From: Paraburkholderia phenoliruptrix
GTDB taxonomy: Bacteria; Pseudomonadota; Gammaproteobacteria; Burkholderiales; Burkholderiaceae
NCBI RefSeq assembly: GCF_902859825.1
Contig: NZ_CADIKB010000020.1
Coordinates: 54,474-118,473 of the forward strand
Direction of reading: 5' to 3'
Length of the DNA: 64,000 nt
Position numbers and translations under genes: made by a program. Positions 1 through 8,455 of this stretch are shown here, piece by piece. The notes below the pieces were generated by a model. That model was not told the origin of the DNA. It ran no database searches and saw only the letters and a list, made by a program, of their open reading frames with translations. Position 1 is the first letter of the stretch; every line of letters begins with the position of its first letter.

Positions 1-1
1 C

Positions 2-373
2 GACGACTTCATTCCGCATTCGAAGATGTTCCATGCGCTCGACGCGCTCGGCCTCGCTTCACAGCTTACGCCGAAGGTTTTCAACGAGATCCACGTCAAC
101 AAGAACTACCTGCTGACGCCGGAAGACCAGGCCAAATTCCTCGCGAAGAACGGCGTCGATCCGAAGAAGTACATGGACGCGTACAACTCGTTCTCGACGC
201 AAAGCGCGCTGCAAAAAGACAAGAAGCTGCTGGAGGACTACAAGATCGACGGCGTGCCGACCATCGCCGTGCAGGGCAAGTATGAAACCGGCCCGGCCGC
301 GACCAACAGCTTGCCGGGCACGATCCAGGTGCTCGACTACCTGGTCCAGCAGGTCCGCGCGAAGAAGATGTAA
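2..373 (+). CDS. DsbA-family thiol:disulfide interchange protein, C-terminal part (5' end outside window)
   Basis: The frame is open from the window edge to a TAA at 371-373, so only the last ~123 residues are present. The fragment has the helical insert and the return to the thioredoxin fold typical of periplasmic DsbA oxidases, including the cis-proline loop GVPT (about 35 residues from the end), which lies against the active-site disulfide. The CxxC motif and the signal peptide must lie upstream and cannot be checked. DsbA introduces disulfides into exported proteins in the periplasm. An SDR gene follows 15 bp downstream on the same strand, so they may be co-transcribed. Which DsbA paralogue this is cannot be told from the fragment. 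Confidence 0.85.
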   Translation, partial: DDFIPHSKMFHALDALGLASQLTPKVFNEIHVNKNYLLTPEDQAKFLAKNGVDPKKYMDAYNSFSTQSALQKDKKLLEDYKIDGVPTIAVQGKYETGPAATNSLPGTIQVLDYLVQQVRAKKM

Positions 374-388
374 AGCCGAGGCGCCGGA

Positions 389-1162
389 ATGAGTTCACCG
401 TTGAAAGTCTTCATTACCGGCGCTTCGAGTGGGATCGGCCTCGCGCTCGCCGCCGAATACGCGCGGCGCGGCGCGGTTCTCGGCCTCGTGGCCCGCCGCG
501 GCGACGCGCTCGCCGCCTTCCAGCGGTCTCATCCGCAAAATTCCATTTCCACTTATTGCGTCGACGTGCGCGACGCCGAGGCGCTCGCGGAAGCCGCCGC
601 GCAGTTCATTGCGCAACACGGCCTGCCGGACATTGTGATCGCCAACGCGGGCGTGAGCCGCGGCGCCGTGACCGGCGAAGGCGACCTGCGCACCTTCCGC
701 GAAGTGATGGACATCAACTACTTCGGCATGGTCGCGACCTTCGAGCCGTTCGCCGCGGCCATGGTGGCGGCGAGACGCGGCACGCTCGTCGGCATTGCGA
801 GCGTCGCGGGCGTGCGCGGGCTGCCGGGTTCGGGCGCGTATAGCGCGTCGAAATCGGCGGCGCTCAAGTATCTCGAAGCGTTGCGCGTCGAAATGCGCCC
901 GCACGGCGTCGGCGTGGTCACCCTTGCGCCCGGCTATATCCGCACGCCGATGACCGCGCACAATCCCTACACCATGCCCTTTCTGATGGACGCCGATCGC
1001 TTCGCCGCCAAGGCCGCGCAGGCAATCGAGCGCCGCGCGGCGTTCGCGGTGTTTCCGTGGCAGATGCGGCTCGTCGCCATGCTGCTGCACGTCGTGCCGC
1101 GCTGGCTTTACGACCGCGTGTTCGAACGCGCGCCGCGCAAGCCGCGCGCCGTCGTCGAGTAA
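389..1162 (+). CDS. SDR family NAD(P)-dependent oxidoreductase
   Basis: A 257-residue classical short-chain dehydrogenase. The nucleotide-binding TGxxxGIG motif is at residues 10-17, the structural NAG motif reads ANAG at about 84-87, and the catalytic triad fits S137, Y150 and K154 (YSASK). The length is normal for the family. A C-terminal segment with an aromatic/basic region (about 220-250) could contact the membrane, as in some lipid-acting SDRs, but the substrate is not readable. It sits between the dsbA-like gene and a metal/cobalamin-binding-like gene that begins 3 bp after its stop, so the three probably form one transcript. Confidence 0.9.
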   Translation: MSSPLKVFITGASSGIGLALAAEYARRGAVLGLVARRGDALAAFQRSHPQNSISTYCVDVRDAEALAEAAAQFIAQHGLPDIVIANAGVSRGAVTGEGDLRTFREVMDINYFGMVATFEPFAAAMVAARRGTLVGIASVAGVRGLPGSGAYSASKSAALKYLEALRVEMRPHGVGVVTLAPGYIRTPMTAHNPYTMPFLMDADRFAAKAAQAIERRAAFAVFPWQMRLVAMLLHVVPRWLYDRVFERAPRKPRAVVE

Positions 1163-1165
1163 ATC

Positions 1166-1993
1166 ATGTCCACGCGTGCGGTCGATGCAACCGGCGTCGC
1201 GCACGAAAAAGCGGCCACCGGCGCCCGCATCGTCTCGCTCGTGCCGAGCATCACCGAATTGTTATTCGCGCTCGGCCTCGAGCGGCAAATTGTCGGGCGT
1301 ACCGGCTTTTGCGTGCATCCGCGCGACAAGGTCCGCAACGTGCCGAAGGTGGGCGGCACGAAAGCGGTGAATGTCGAGGCCGTTCGCGCGCTGCAGCCCA
1401 CTCATCTGATCGTCAATATCGACGAGAACGAGCGCGATACCGTCGAGCAACTGCGCGCGTTCGTACCGCATGTCGTCGTGACTCATCCGCAGACGCCGCA
1501 CGACAATCTCTCGCTGTACGCGCTGCTCGGCGCGATCTTCGGTCGCGAGCGGGAGGCGTCGAATCTCGCAGATCAACTGGAAGCCCGGCTGCACGAAGCG
1601 GCGACACGCGCTTTCCGCCCGCAAAACGTGCTGTATCTGATCTGGCGCGAACCGTGGATGACCGTCGCGCGCGACACCTATATTTCCGCGATGCTGCGCC
1701 TCGTCAACTGGCAGACGCTGCCCGACGTGCAAGGCGGCGTGGCGGGCGCGGCCCGCTATCCGTCGTTCGAATTCGCTGGCGCAAACCGCGCACCGTGGCT
1801 TGCCGACGTCGAGCGCATCCTGCTTTCCACCGAGCCCTACCGCTTCACGCAAGCTCATTGCGAGGCGCTCCAACGCGATCCGCGCGTGTGCCGCAAGCGC
1901 ATCGAGCTGATCGACGGGGAAATGGTCTCGTGGTACGGCGTGCGGGCGATCGAAGGCATCGCTTATCTGATGCAGCGCGCCGCAGCGGCATGA
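1166..1993 (+). CDS. BtuF-like helical-backbone metal/cobalamin receptor protein, apparently cytoplasmic
   Basis: 275 residues resembling periplasmic binding proteins of the BtuF/FhuD class: an N-terminal lobe beginning IVSLVPSITELLFALGL, a middle helix, and a C-terminal lobe ending with a GVRAIEGIAYLMQ helix. Unlike true BtuF there is no signal peptide; the N terminus (MSTRAVDATG) is hydrophilic and the first hydrophobic stretch is the beta strand of the fold. No BtuC/BtuD partners are nearby. Such leaderless homologues are commonly annotated as cobalamin-binding proteins, and whether this one binds B12 is unproven. A B12-dependent mutase (icmF) is about 28 kb away, which may be coincidental. 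Confidence 0.8.
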   Translation: MSTRAVDATGVAHEKAATGARIVSLVPSITELLFALGLERQIVGRTGFCVHPRDKVRNVPKVGGTKAVNVEAVRALQPTHLIVNIDENERDTVEQLRAFVPHVVVTHPQTPHDNLSLYALLGAIFGREREASNLADQLEARLHEAATRAFRPQNVLYLIWREPWMTVARDTYISAMLRLVNWQTLPDVQGGVAGAARYPSFEFAGANRAPWLADVERILLSTEPYRFTQAHCEALQRDPRVCRKRIELIDGEMVSWYGVRAIEGIAYLMQRAAAA

Positions 1994-2205
1994 ACGAGCG
2001 CCGGCTCGGCAGCCGCCATATGAATATGCGGATTATGTTGTTGTCGTCGAAACTGCCCTTCGATAAGCTTTCGCGAAGGCCGGCGCGCGCATGAGTCGGG
2101 ATTCTGGCGACCCTGCGCGAGCGCCCGAAACGTATCAAAATGAAGTCGACGGAACATAACCACAACCCGACGCACTGCCTGACTGCGCTCGTTACCGGAG
2201 ATCTT

Positions 2206-3792
2206 ATGCGCTTCAAACTGCTCGCAGCCGCCGTATTTTTCACGGCGCCCGCGCTCGTGCTCGCCAGACCGCTGACCGTCTGCACCGAATCGAGCCCCGA
2301 CGGCTTCGACGTCGTGCAGTTCAACTCGCTCGTCACGACCAACGCGTCGGCCGATGTGATCTTCAACTCGCTCGTGTCCTACGACGAGGCCGCAAAGAAA
2401 GTGGTGCCGTCGCTCGCGGACAAATGGGAAGTGAGCGCGGACGGTCTCGCCTACACGTTCCATCTGCGCCCGAACGTCCAGTTCCAGACCACCGACTACT
2501 TCAAGCCCACCCGCCCGCTGAATGCCGACGACGTCGTCTTCACGTTCGACCGCATGCTCAACGACAGCAACCCGTGGCACAAGGTGGCGGGCGCGAGCGG
2601 CTTCCCACACGCGCAGTCCATGGGCTTGCCGAAGCTCATCAAGTCGATCAGCAAGGTCGACGACAACACCGTCAGGTTCGAACTGAACGCGCCGGACGCG
2701 ACTTTCGTGTCGATCCTGACGATGGGCTTCGCCTCCATCTATTCGGCCGAATACGCCGACCAGTTGCTGAAGGCCGGCAAGCAGGTCGATCTGAACTCCA
2801 AGCCGATCGGCACTGGTCCGTTCGAGCTGAAGAGCTACACGAAAGACGCGGTGATCCGCTACGACGTGAACCCGACCTACTGGGGACCGAAGCCGAAGAT
2901 CGACCGCCTGATCTACGCGATCACGCCCGACGCCACCGTGCGCGCGCAAAAGGTGAAAGCGGGCGAATGCCAGATCGCGCTGTCGCCGAAACCGCAGGAT
3001 CTCGCGGATGCGAAAAGCGATAAATCGCTCGCCATCGTGCAAACGCCGGCGTTTATGACGGCGTTCGTTGCACTGAACACGCAGAAGAAGCCGCTCGACA
3101 ATCAGAAAGTTCGCGCCGCGCTGAATATGGCGTTCGACCGCGGCACCTATCTGAAGACGGTGTTCGACAACACGGCAACGCCGGCCGTGAATCCGTATCC
3201 GCCGAACACCTGGAGCTACGACAAGGCGGTGAAGGCGTGGCCGTACGATCCGGCGAAGGCAAAGAAGCTGCTCGCCGACGCGGGCTACCCGAACGGCTTT
3301 GAAACGACCATCTGGGTGCGTCCGAACGGCAGCGTGCTGAATCCGAATCCGAAGGCGGGCGCCGAACTGCTGCAGGCGGATTTCGCGAAGATCGGCGTGA
3401 AGGCCGACGTGAAGGTGATCGAATGGGGCGAGCTGATCAAGCAGGCGAAGCAAGGCCAGCACGACTCGCTCTTCATGGGCTGGGCCGGCGACAACGGCGA
3501 TCCGGACAACTACCTGTCGCCGCTCTTCAGTTGCAATGCGGTGAAGTCTGGAATCAACTTCGCGCGTTTCTGCGATCAGGACCTCGACAAGCTGATCGCC
3601 GAAGGCAAGTCCACGCCGGATCAGGCCAAGCGCGCGAAAGCGTATGAGGCCGCGCAGCAGATCATCCACGACGAGGCGCTGTGGATTCCGCTCGGCTATC
3701 CGACGGCGGCGGCCATCACGCGAACCAATGTGAGCGGTTATCACGTGAGTCCGTTCGGACGGCAGAACTTCGGGGCCGTGTCGGTGCAGTAA
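2206..3792 (+). CDS. ABC transporter substrate-binding protein, dipeptide/oligopeptide type (DppA/SBP_bac_5)
   Basis: 528 residues from the ATG chosen because GGAG lies 5 bp upstream and a clear signal peptide follows (MRFKLLAAAVFFTAPALVLA, then RPLTVC). An in-frame ATG 66 bp upstream lacks a signal peptide. The body is a full-length family 5 binding protein, with the early VVPSLADKWEVSADGL segment and the IGTGPFELKSY and WAGDNGDPDNYLSPLFSC regions characteristic of DppA. It should deliver di- or short peptides to a membrane permease in the periplasm. No permease or ATPase genes are adjacent, and the gene is followed directly by a terminator, so it is a monocistronic, orphan-type receptor in this window. 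Confidence 0.92.
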   Translation: MRFKLLAAAVFFTAPALVLARPLTVCTESSPDGFDVVQFNSLVTTNASADVIFNSLVSYDEAAKKVVPSLADKWEVSADGLAYTFHLRPNVQFQTTDYFKPTRPLNADDVVFTFDRMLNDSNPWHKVAGASGFPHAQSMGLPKLIKSISKVDDNTVRFELNAPDATFVSILTMGFASIYSAEYADQLLKAGKQVDLNSKPIGTGPFELKSYTKDAVIRYDVNPTYWGPKPKIDRLIYAITPDATVRAQKVKAGECQIALSPKPQDLADAKSDKSLAIVQTPAFMTAFVALNTQKKPLDNQKVRAALNMAFDRGTYLKTVFDNTATPAVNPYPPNTWSYDKAVKAWPYDPAKAKKLLADAGYPNGFETTIWVRPNGSVLNPNPKAGAELLQADFAKIGVKADVKVIEWGELIKQAKQGQHDSLFMGWAGDNGDPDNYLSPLFSCNAVKSGINFARFCDQDLDKLIAEGKSTPDQAKRAKAYEAAQQIIHDEALWIPLGYPTAAAITRTNVSGYHVSPFGRQNFGAVSVQ

Positions 3793-3818
3793 CGCGCTGC
3801 CCTTTCAGTCGCGCCACG

Positions 3819-3857
3819 AAAAGCCCGGTCGCGCGATCAAAGCGCGCCGGGCTTTTT
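3819..3857 (+). terminator. Rho-independent terminator after the DppA-like gene
   Basis: An AAAGCCCGG arm (3820-3828) pairs with CCGGGCTTT (3847-3855), reinforced by inner GCGCG/CGCGC pairing, and is followed by a T run. It starts 27 bp after the dppA-like stop and also separates that gene from the convergent metallo-hydrolase. Confidence 0.9.
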
Positions 3858-3888
3858 GCCGGCCTATCGCATCAAACGATCCGCGCGC

Positions 3889-4959
3889 TCACGCCGAGAA
3901 CCGCATTACGCCGTCGGCGTCGTGCGTGCGCTTCAATGTGCCCGCAAGCCACAGCAGATGCAGGTGCGCGAGCGCCTCGCCCATGGCGAACGTCAACTGG
4001 TGAATATCGAGCTCGCGTTTGAACATGAGCGGCACGATATCCGCCGCACTGTGCGGCTTGTGCGCACACGCCTCGCGCACTTCGGCAAGACGCGCGTCGT
4101 GATGCACGCGCAACTGGGCGACGCGCGTACGTACGCCGCGAAACGGCTTGCCGTGCGAGGGCAAGACGAGCGTGTCTTCCGGCATCGCCTCGTAGCGCGC
4201 GAGCGACTCCAGATAGAGCGCAAGCGGCGAGCCTTCCGGCTCCATGGCGAACACGGACACGTTCGTCGAAATGCGCGGGAGCACCATGTCGCCGGAAATG
4301 AGCACGCCGAGCTCTTCGCAATGCAGCGCGCAGTGCTCGGGCGAATGGCCGTAGCCGGTCACCACGCGCCACGTCTTTGCGCCGATCGTCACGCCGTCCG
4401 CCTCGCGCAAGCGCCGGTACTGGCCCGGCACGGCCGGCACGAGATTCGCGTAATAGCTCTGCCGGCTGCGCAATTTATCGAGCGATGCCTCGTCGGTCAC
4501 GCCGTGCAGAGCAAAGTGCCGCGCCGCCGCCTCGCCGCCTGCGTTGGAGCCGTCGCCCGCCGCCATCACGCGAGCCTGCATGTATTCGCCGAGCGTCATC
4601 CACAGGCGCGCGTCCCAGCGCTTCTTGTCGCCGCCGCTGCACACCCAGTGCGCGAGGCCGATGTGGTCCGGATGGCAATGCGTGACGATCACGCGCAGCA
4701 CGGGCAAGCCGCCGAGCACCGAGTCGAACACCTTCTCCCAGTTCTCCCGGATCGCGTCCGACGCGATCCCGCAGTCGACGACCGTCCAGCCCTCTTCGCC
4801 GTCGATCCGGTCGCGCAGCAACCACACATTGATGTGGTCGAGCGCAAACGGCAGCGGCATGCGCAGCCAGAACACGCCGGGCGCGACTTCCTGCGCGCGG
4901 CCCGGTTCAGGCATCAAGTCCTTGAACGGATAGTCGAGTTGATGTTCGAGTGCATTCAT
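3889..4959 (-). CDS. MBL-fold metallo-hydrolase (LACTB2/glyoxalase II-like)
   Basis: About 356 residues. The metallo-beta-lactamase signature THCHPDH gives the first zinc ligands, followed by GYGHSPEH and SGDMVLP segments for the remaining ligands and a C-terminal winged-helix-like region seen in LACTB2-type enzymes. I chose the ATG at 4959 (MNALEHQLDYPF). An upstream in-frame ATG at 5010 is nearly at the predicted transcription start, so it is less likely. The gene is divergent from a MerR regulator and shares its promoter region. Family members hydrolyse thioesters or other esters. The neighbouring acyl-CoA genes make a CoA-thioester substrate an attractive inference, but no substrate can be read from the sequence. 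Confidence 0.87.
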   Translation of the reverse strand: MNALEHQLDYPFKDLMPEPGRAQEVAPGVFWLRMPLPFALDHINVWLLRDRIDGEEGWTVVDCGIASDAIRENWEKVFDSVLGGLPVLRVIVTHCHPDHIGLAHWVCSGGDKKRWDARLWMTLGEYMQARVMAAGDGSNAGGEAAARHFALHGVTDEASLDKLRSRQSYYANLVPAVPGQYRRLREADGVTIGAKTWRVVTGYGHSPEHCALHCEELGVLISGDMVLPRISTNVSVFAMEPEGSPLALYLESLARYEAMPEDTLVLPSHGKPFRGVRTRVAQLRVHHDARLAEVREACAHKPHSAADIVPLMFKRELDIHQLTFAMGEALAHLHLLWLAGTLKRTHDADGVMRFSA

Positions 4960-5016
4960 TCCGCTGTCTTCCTCCACGCTTTCCGCGTACTTGCCGCAGG
5001 TTGCATTCAACCCAAG

Positions 5017-5050
5017 TTGACGATAACGTAAACGTCGATTCTATCGTCAA
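5017..5050. promoter_or_regulatory. Symmetric overlapping promoters with MerR-type operator between metallo-hydrolase and merR genes
   Basis: A 34-bp dyad whose ends are TTGACGATA (5017-5025) and TATCGTCAA (5042-5050). On the + strand, TTGACG (-35) and TATCGT (-10, 5042-5047) are separated by 19 bp, the long spacer typical of MerR-activated promoters. By symmetry the - strand reads the same: TTGACG (5050-5045) and TATCGT (5025-5020), again with 19 bp. Inside lies ACGTAAACGT, resembling motifs reported for LiuR-like MerR regulators. Start sites would fall near 5055 (merR) and 5012 (metallo-hydrolase). Confidence 0.75.
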
Positions 5051-5081
5051 TCCGGTTTTGTGCCCGGCTAGTGAATGCCCG

Positions 5082-5510
5082 ATGACCACCCAATACACGA
5101 TCACCGAACTCGCGCGCGAATTCGACGTCACGCCGCGCGCCATTCGCTTCTACGAAGACCAGGGTTTACTCTCACCGAGCCGCGAAGGTTCGAGCGGCTT
5201 GCGGCGCGTCTATTCGGGTCGCGACCGCACGCGGCTGAAGCTCACGCTGCGCGGCAAACGGCTCGGCTTCACGCTCTCCGAGATTCGCGATCTGCTGGAC
5301 GTGTATGAATCGCCGACGGACACCGTCCCGCAACTGCACGCGTTTCTCGCCACGGTCACGCGTCATCGGGAGGTGCTGGAGCGGCAGCTGGAAGACCTGA
5401 ACGCGACGCTAGAAGACCTCGCGCAGTATGAAGCGCAGGCGCGCGCGCTGCTGGAAGGCGGCACGCATGCAGCCGGCACGCGAGAAACCCGCGAAGCCAA
5501 GCCCGCCTGA
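5082..5510 (+). CDS. MerR family transcriptional regulator (LiuR-like)
   Basis: 142 residues from the ATG at 5082 (MTTQYTITELAREFDVTPRA). The N-terminal winged helix-turn-helix is complete, including RAIRFYEDQGLLSPSR and the wing RRVYSGRDRTRLKLTLRGKRLGFTL. A dimerisation coiled coil (about residues 85-130, RHREVLERQLEDLNATLEDL) follows, and there are no clustered cysteines, so it is not a metal sensor. MerR proteins of this shape next to acyl-CoA catabolic genes are usually LiuR-type regulators of branched-chain amino acid and fatty acid degradation. The shared symmetric promoter with the divergent metallo-hydrolase implies autoregulation and control of that gene. Control of the thiolase/dehydrogenase block downstream is possible but not shown. 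Confidence 0.9.
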   Translation: MTTQYTITELAREFDVTPRAIRFYEDQGLLSPSREGSSGLRRVYSGRDRTRLKLTLRGKRLGFTLSEIRDLLDVYESPTDTVPQLHAFLATVTRHREVLERQLEDLNATLEDLAQYEAQARALLEGGTHAAGTRETREAKPA

Positions 5511-5732
5511 GCAGAGACAAGCGTCAAGGCGAAGGAAATTTTTTGCTGAAGATTGGCTGGTTTAACAATGCTGAACCGCGGCATTGAACGCAGTTGCCTG
5601 GAAAAGTCGGCCAATGCCCGGCAGCGCCCACGCGGCGCCGAGGCACGCGCCGGTTGACGCAATGCGTCGCGGGCGCACCCGAACGATACAATCACGGGTG
5701 TCTTCACGACATGAGACGAATGCACGGTCGAC

Positions 5733-7565
5733 ATGAATCACTTCCCCAAACTGTTGTCGTCGCAAATCGGCTTTGACGTCGCGCAAACCATGCTCGAAGG
5801 ATTCAACCGGCACTACCGGATCTTTCGCGACGCGGCGATCCACGCCAAGACGCTGTTCGAAAACGGCGACTGGCACGGCCTGCAAAAGCTCGCGCGCGAG
5901 CGCATTACTTCATACGACGACCGCGTTCAGGAATGCGTCGAACTGCTCGAAGACGAATACGACGCGGAAAACATTGACAGTGAAGTGTGGCAGCAGATCA
6001 AGCTGCACTACATTGGTCTGCTGACCACGCACCGTCAGCCCGAATGCGCGGAAACCTTTTTCAATTCGGTGTGCTGCAAAATCCTGCACCGCTCGTATTT
6101 CAATAACGACTTCATTTTCGTGCGCCCGGCGATCTCGACGGAATATCTCGAGAATGACGAGCCGGCCGCCAAGCCGACGTATCGCGCGTACTACCCGGGC
6201 AAGGACGGTCTCGCCGCGACGCTCGAGCGCATCGTCACGAATTTTCAGCTTGAACCGCCGTTCGAAGATCTGACACGCGATGTGGGCTGCGTGATGCAGG
6301 CCATTCACGACGCGTTCGGCACCTTTGACGAAGCGCCGAACTTCCAGATTCACGTGCTCTCGTCGCTGTTCTTTCGCAACAAGGCGGCGTATATCGTCGG
6401 GCGAATCATCAACGGCGACATGCTGCTGCCGTTCGCCGTGCCGCTGCGTCACGTGAAGCCGGGCGTGCTCGCGCTCGACACTGTGCTGCTCAAGCGCGAG
6501 CAGTTGCTGATCATCTTCAGTTTTTCGCACTCGTATTTTCTGGTCGACATGGAAGTGCCGTCCGCTTACGTCGAATTCCTCGGCATGATCATGCCGGGCA
6601 AGCCGAAAGCGGAAATCTACACGTCGGTGGGTTTGCAGAAGCAGGGCAAGAATCTGTTCTATCGCGACCTGCTGCATCACCTGTCGCATTCGAGCGACCA
6701 GTTCATCATCGCGCCGGGCATCAAGGGCCTCGTGATGCTGGTGTTCACGCTGCCCTCCTTCCCGTACGTCTTCAAGCTCATCAAGGACAACTTCCCGCCG
6801 CCGAAGGAAACCACGCGCGCGAAAATCCAGGAGAAGTATCTGCTCGTCAAGCGGCACGACCGCCTCGGGCGCATGGCCGACACGCTCGAATATTCGAGCG
6901 TCGCCCTGCCCATTTCGCGGCTCGACGAGACGCTCCTTCGCGAGCTCGAAAAAGAAGTGCCGTCGTTGCTGGAATACGAAGGCGAGAACGTCGTGATTCG
7001 CCATATGTATATCGAACGGCGTATGGTGCCGTTGAATCTGTTCCTGCAAAACGGCAACGACGCGGACGTCGAGCACGGCATCAAGGAATACGGCAACGCG
7101 GTGAAGGAGCTGATGCAGGCGAACATTTTCCCCGGCGACATGCTGTACAAGAACTTCGGCGTGACGCGCCACGGCCGCGTGGTGTTCTATGACTACGACG
7201 AGATCGAATATCTGACCGACTGCAACGTGCGCGCGGTGCCGGCGCCGCGCAACGAGGAAGACGAAATGTCGGGTGAGCCGTGGTACTCGGTCGGCCCGCA
7301 TGACATCTTCCCCGAAACGTATGGCACGTTCCTGCTCGGCGATCCACGCGTGCGGCGCTCGTTCATGCAGCATCACGCGGACTTCTTCGATCCCGCGCTG
7401 TGGCAAAGGCACAAGGAACAGCTACTGAAAGGCGAATTGCCCGACTTTTTTCCGTATGACAACAGCGTGCGGTTTTGCATCCGCTATCCGGAGCGTTTCG
7501 AGGGCGCGGCCAATACGCCCGCCGCCGGTCCGCAAGCCGACGAACGCGACGTGAGAGTGGCTTGA
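5733..7565 (+). CDS. aceK: Isocitrate dehydrogenase kinase/phosphatase AceK
   Basis: 610 residues, full length for the family (E. coli ~578). The N-terminal regulatory domain begins FDVAQTMLEGFNRHYRIF. The nucleotide-binding loop around residues 327-352 (APGIKGLVMLVFTLPSFPYV, then FKLIKD with the ATP-contacting lysine K348) is diagnostic, and the C-terminal region YKNFGVTRHGRVVFYDYDEI carries the kinase/phosphatase active site. AceK reversibly phosphorylates isocitrate dehydrogenase to divert isocitrate into the glyoxylate shunt on acetate or fatty acids. Here it is not with aceB/aceA but beside carbonic anhydrase and acyl-CoA genes, an arrangement compatible with co-regulation of acetyl-CoA-generating pathways. 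Confidence 0.97.
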   Translation: MNHFPKLLSSQIGFDVAQTMLEGFNRHYRIFRDAAIHAKTLFENGDWHGLQKLARERITSYDDRVQECVELLEDEYDAENIDSEVWQQIKLHYIGLLTTHRQPECAETFFNSVCCKILHRSYFNNDFIFVRPAISTEYLENDEPAAKPTYRAYYPGKDGLAATLERIVTNFQLEPPFEDLTRDVGCVMQAIHDAFGTFDEAPNFQIHVLSSLFFRNKAAYIVGRIINGDMLLPFAVPLRHVKPGVLALDTVLLKREQLLIIFSFSHSYFLVDMEVPSAYVEFLGMIMPGKPKAEIYTSVGLQKQGKNLFYRDLLHHLSHSSDQFIIAPGIKGLVMLVFTLPSFPYVFKLIKDNFPPPKETTRAKIQEKYLLVKRHDRLGRMADTLEYSSVALPISRLDETLLRELEKEVPSLLEYEGENVVIRHMYIERRMVPLNLFLQNGNDADVEHGIKEYGNAVKELMQANIFPGDMLYKNFGVTRHGRVVFYDYDEIEYLTDCNVRAVPAPRNEEDEMSGEPWYSVGPHDIFPETYGTFLLGDPRVRRSFMQHHADFFDPALWQRHKEQLLKGELPDFFPYDNSVRFCIRYPERFEGAANTPAAGPQADERDVRVA

Positions 7566-7678
7566 TCCACCTGATACCCGCACGTCGGCCAGGCGTGATT
7601 CGCACGCCGCATGCATCAACCGAATTCAATCTAACGAAACCGGCCGCTCAAACGGTCGACTAACCGCCAAGACGCATC

Positions 7679-8455
7679 ATGAACACGAACGCTTCCACCT
7701 CTGCTCATCCGCTCGCCCATCTGTTCGAGAACAACGACGCGTGGGTCGCCCGCAAGCTCTCGGAAGATCCCGAGTACTTCTCGCGCCTCGCGCATCAGCA
7801 GACGCCCGAGTATCTGTGGATCGGCTGCTCCGATTCGCGCGTGCCGGCGAACCAGATCATCGGCCTGCCGCCGGGCGAAGTGTTCGTGCACAGAAACATT
7901 GCCAACGTGGTCGTGCACACCGATCTGAACTGCCTTTCGGTGATCCAGTTCGCCGTCGACCTGCTGAAGGTCAAGCACATCATGGTGGTCGGCCACTACG
8001 GCTGTTCGGGCGTGGGCGCGGCCTTGCACGGCCGCCGCGTGGGCCTCGCGGACAACTGGCTGCATCACGTGCAGGACGTGCGTGCGAAGCACGCGGCGCT
8101 GCTCGAGGAGTGGCCGCTCGGCGAGGCGCGTCACCGGCGTCTCGTGGAACTGAACACGATCGAGCAGGTGGTGAACGTATGCCGCACGACCATCATCAAC
8201 GATGCATGGGCGCGCGGCCAGGAACTGACCGTGCACGGCTGGGCGTATGGCGTGCACGACGGCAAGGTGCGCGACCTCGGCATGACGGTCAACAACGCGG
8301 CCGCGCTCGAAGAGACCTACGAGCGCTGCGTCGCCGGTGTGTCGGCGAGCCGCGCGCATCAAGCGGACAACGACGTGGTGGCGGCCGACGCGGCTCAGTT
8401 GGGCGACGTGCCGGCCATCGTCCAGGGTGTGATCAAGGAGCTAAAACATGAGTGA
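7679..8455 (+). CDS. can: Beta-class carbonic anhydrase
   Basis: 258 residues. Zinc ligands C50, D52, H106 and C109 are visible (WIGCSDSR and VGHYGCSG), with R54 forming the Asp-Arg dyad, so the site is intact beta-CA. There is no signal peptide, so the enzyme is cytoplasmic and interconverts CO2 and bicarbonate, the substrate for carboxylases including biotin-dependent ones. Its last 8 bases overlap the start of the thiolase gene, and a GGAG inside its 3' end serves as that gene's ribosome site, indicating translational coupling. It lies 113 bp after aceK. Confidence 0.95.
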   Translation: MNTNASTSAHPLAHLFENNDAWVARKLSEDPEYFSRLAHQQTPEYLWIGCSDSRVPANQIIGLPPGEVFVHRNIANVVVHTDLNCLSVIQFAVDLLKVKHIMVVGHYGCSGVGAALHGRRVGLADNWLHHVQDVRAKHAALLEEWPLGEARHRRLVELNTIEQVVNVCRTTIINDAWARGQELTVHGWAYGVHDGKVRDLGMTVNNAAALEETYERCVAGVSASRAHQADNDVVAADAAQLGDVPAIVQGVIKELKHE

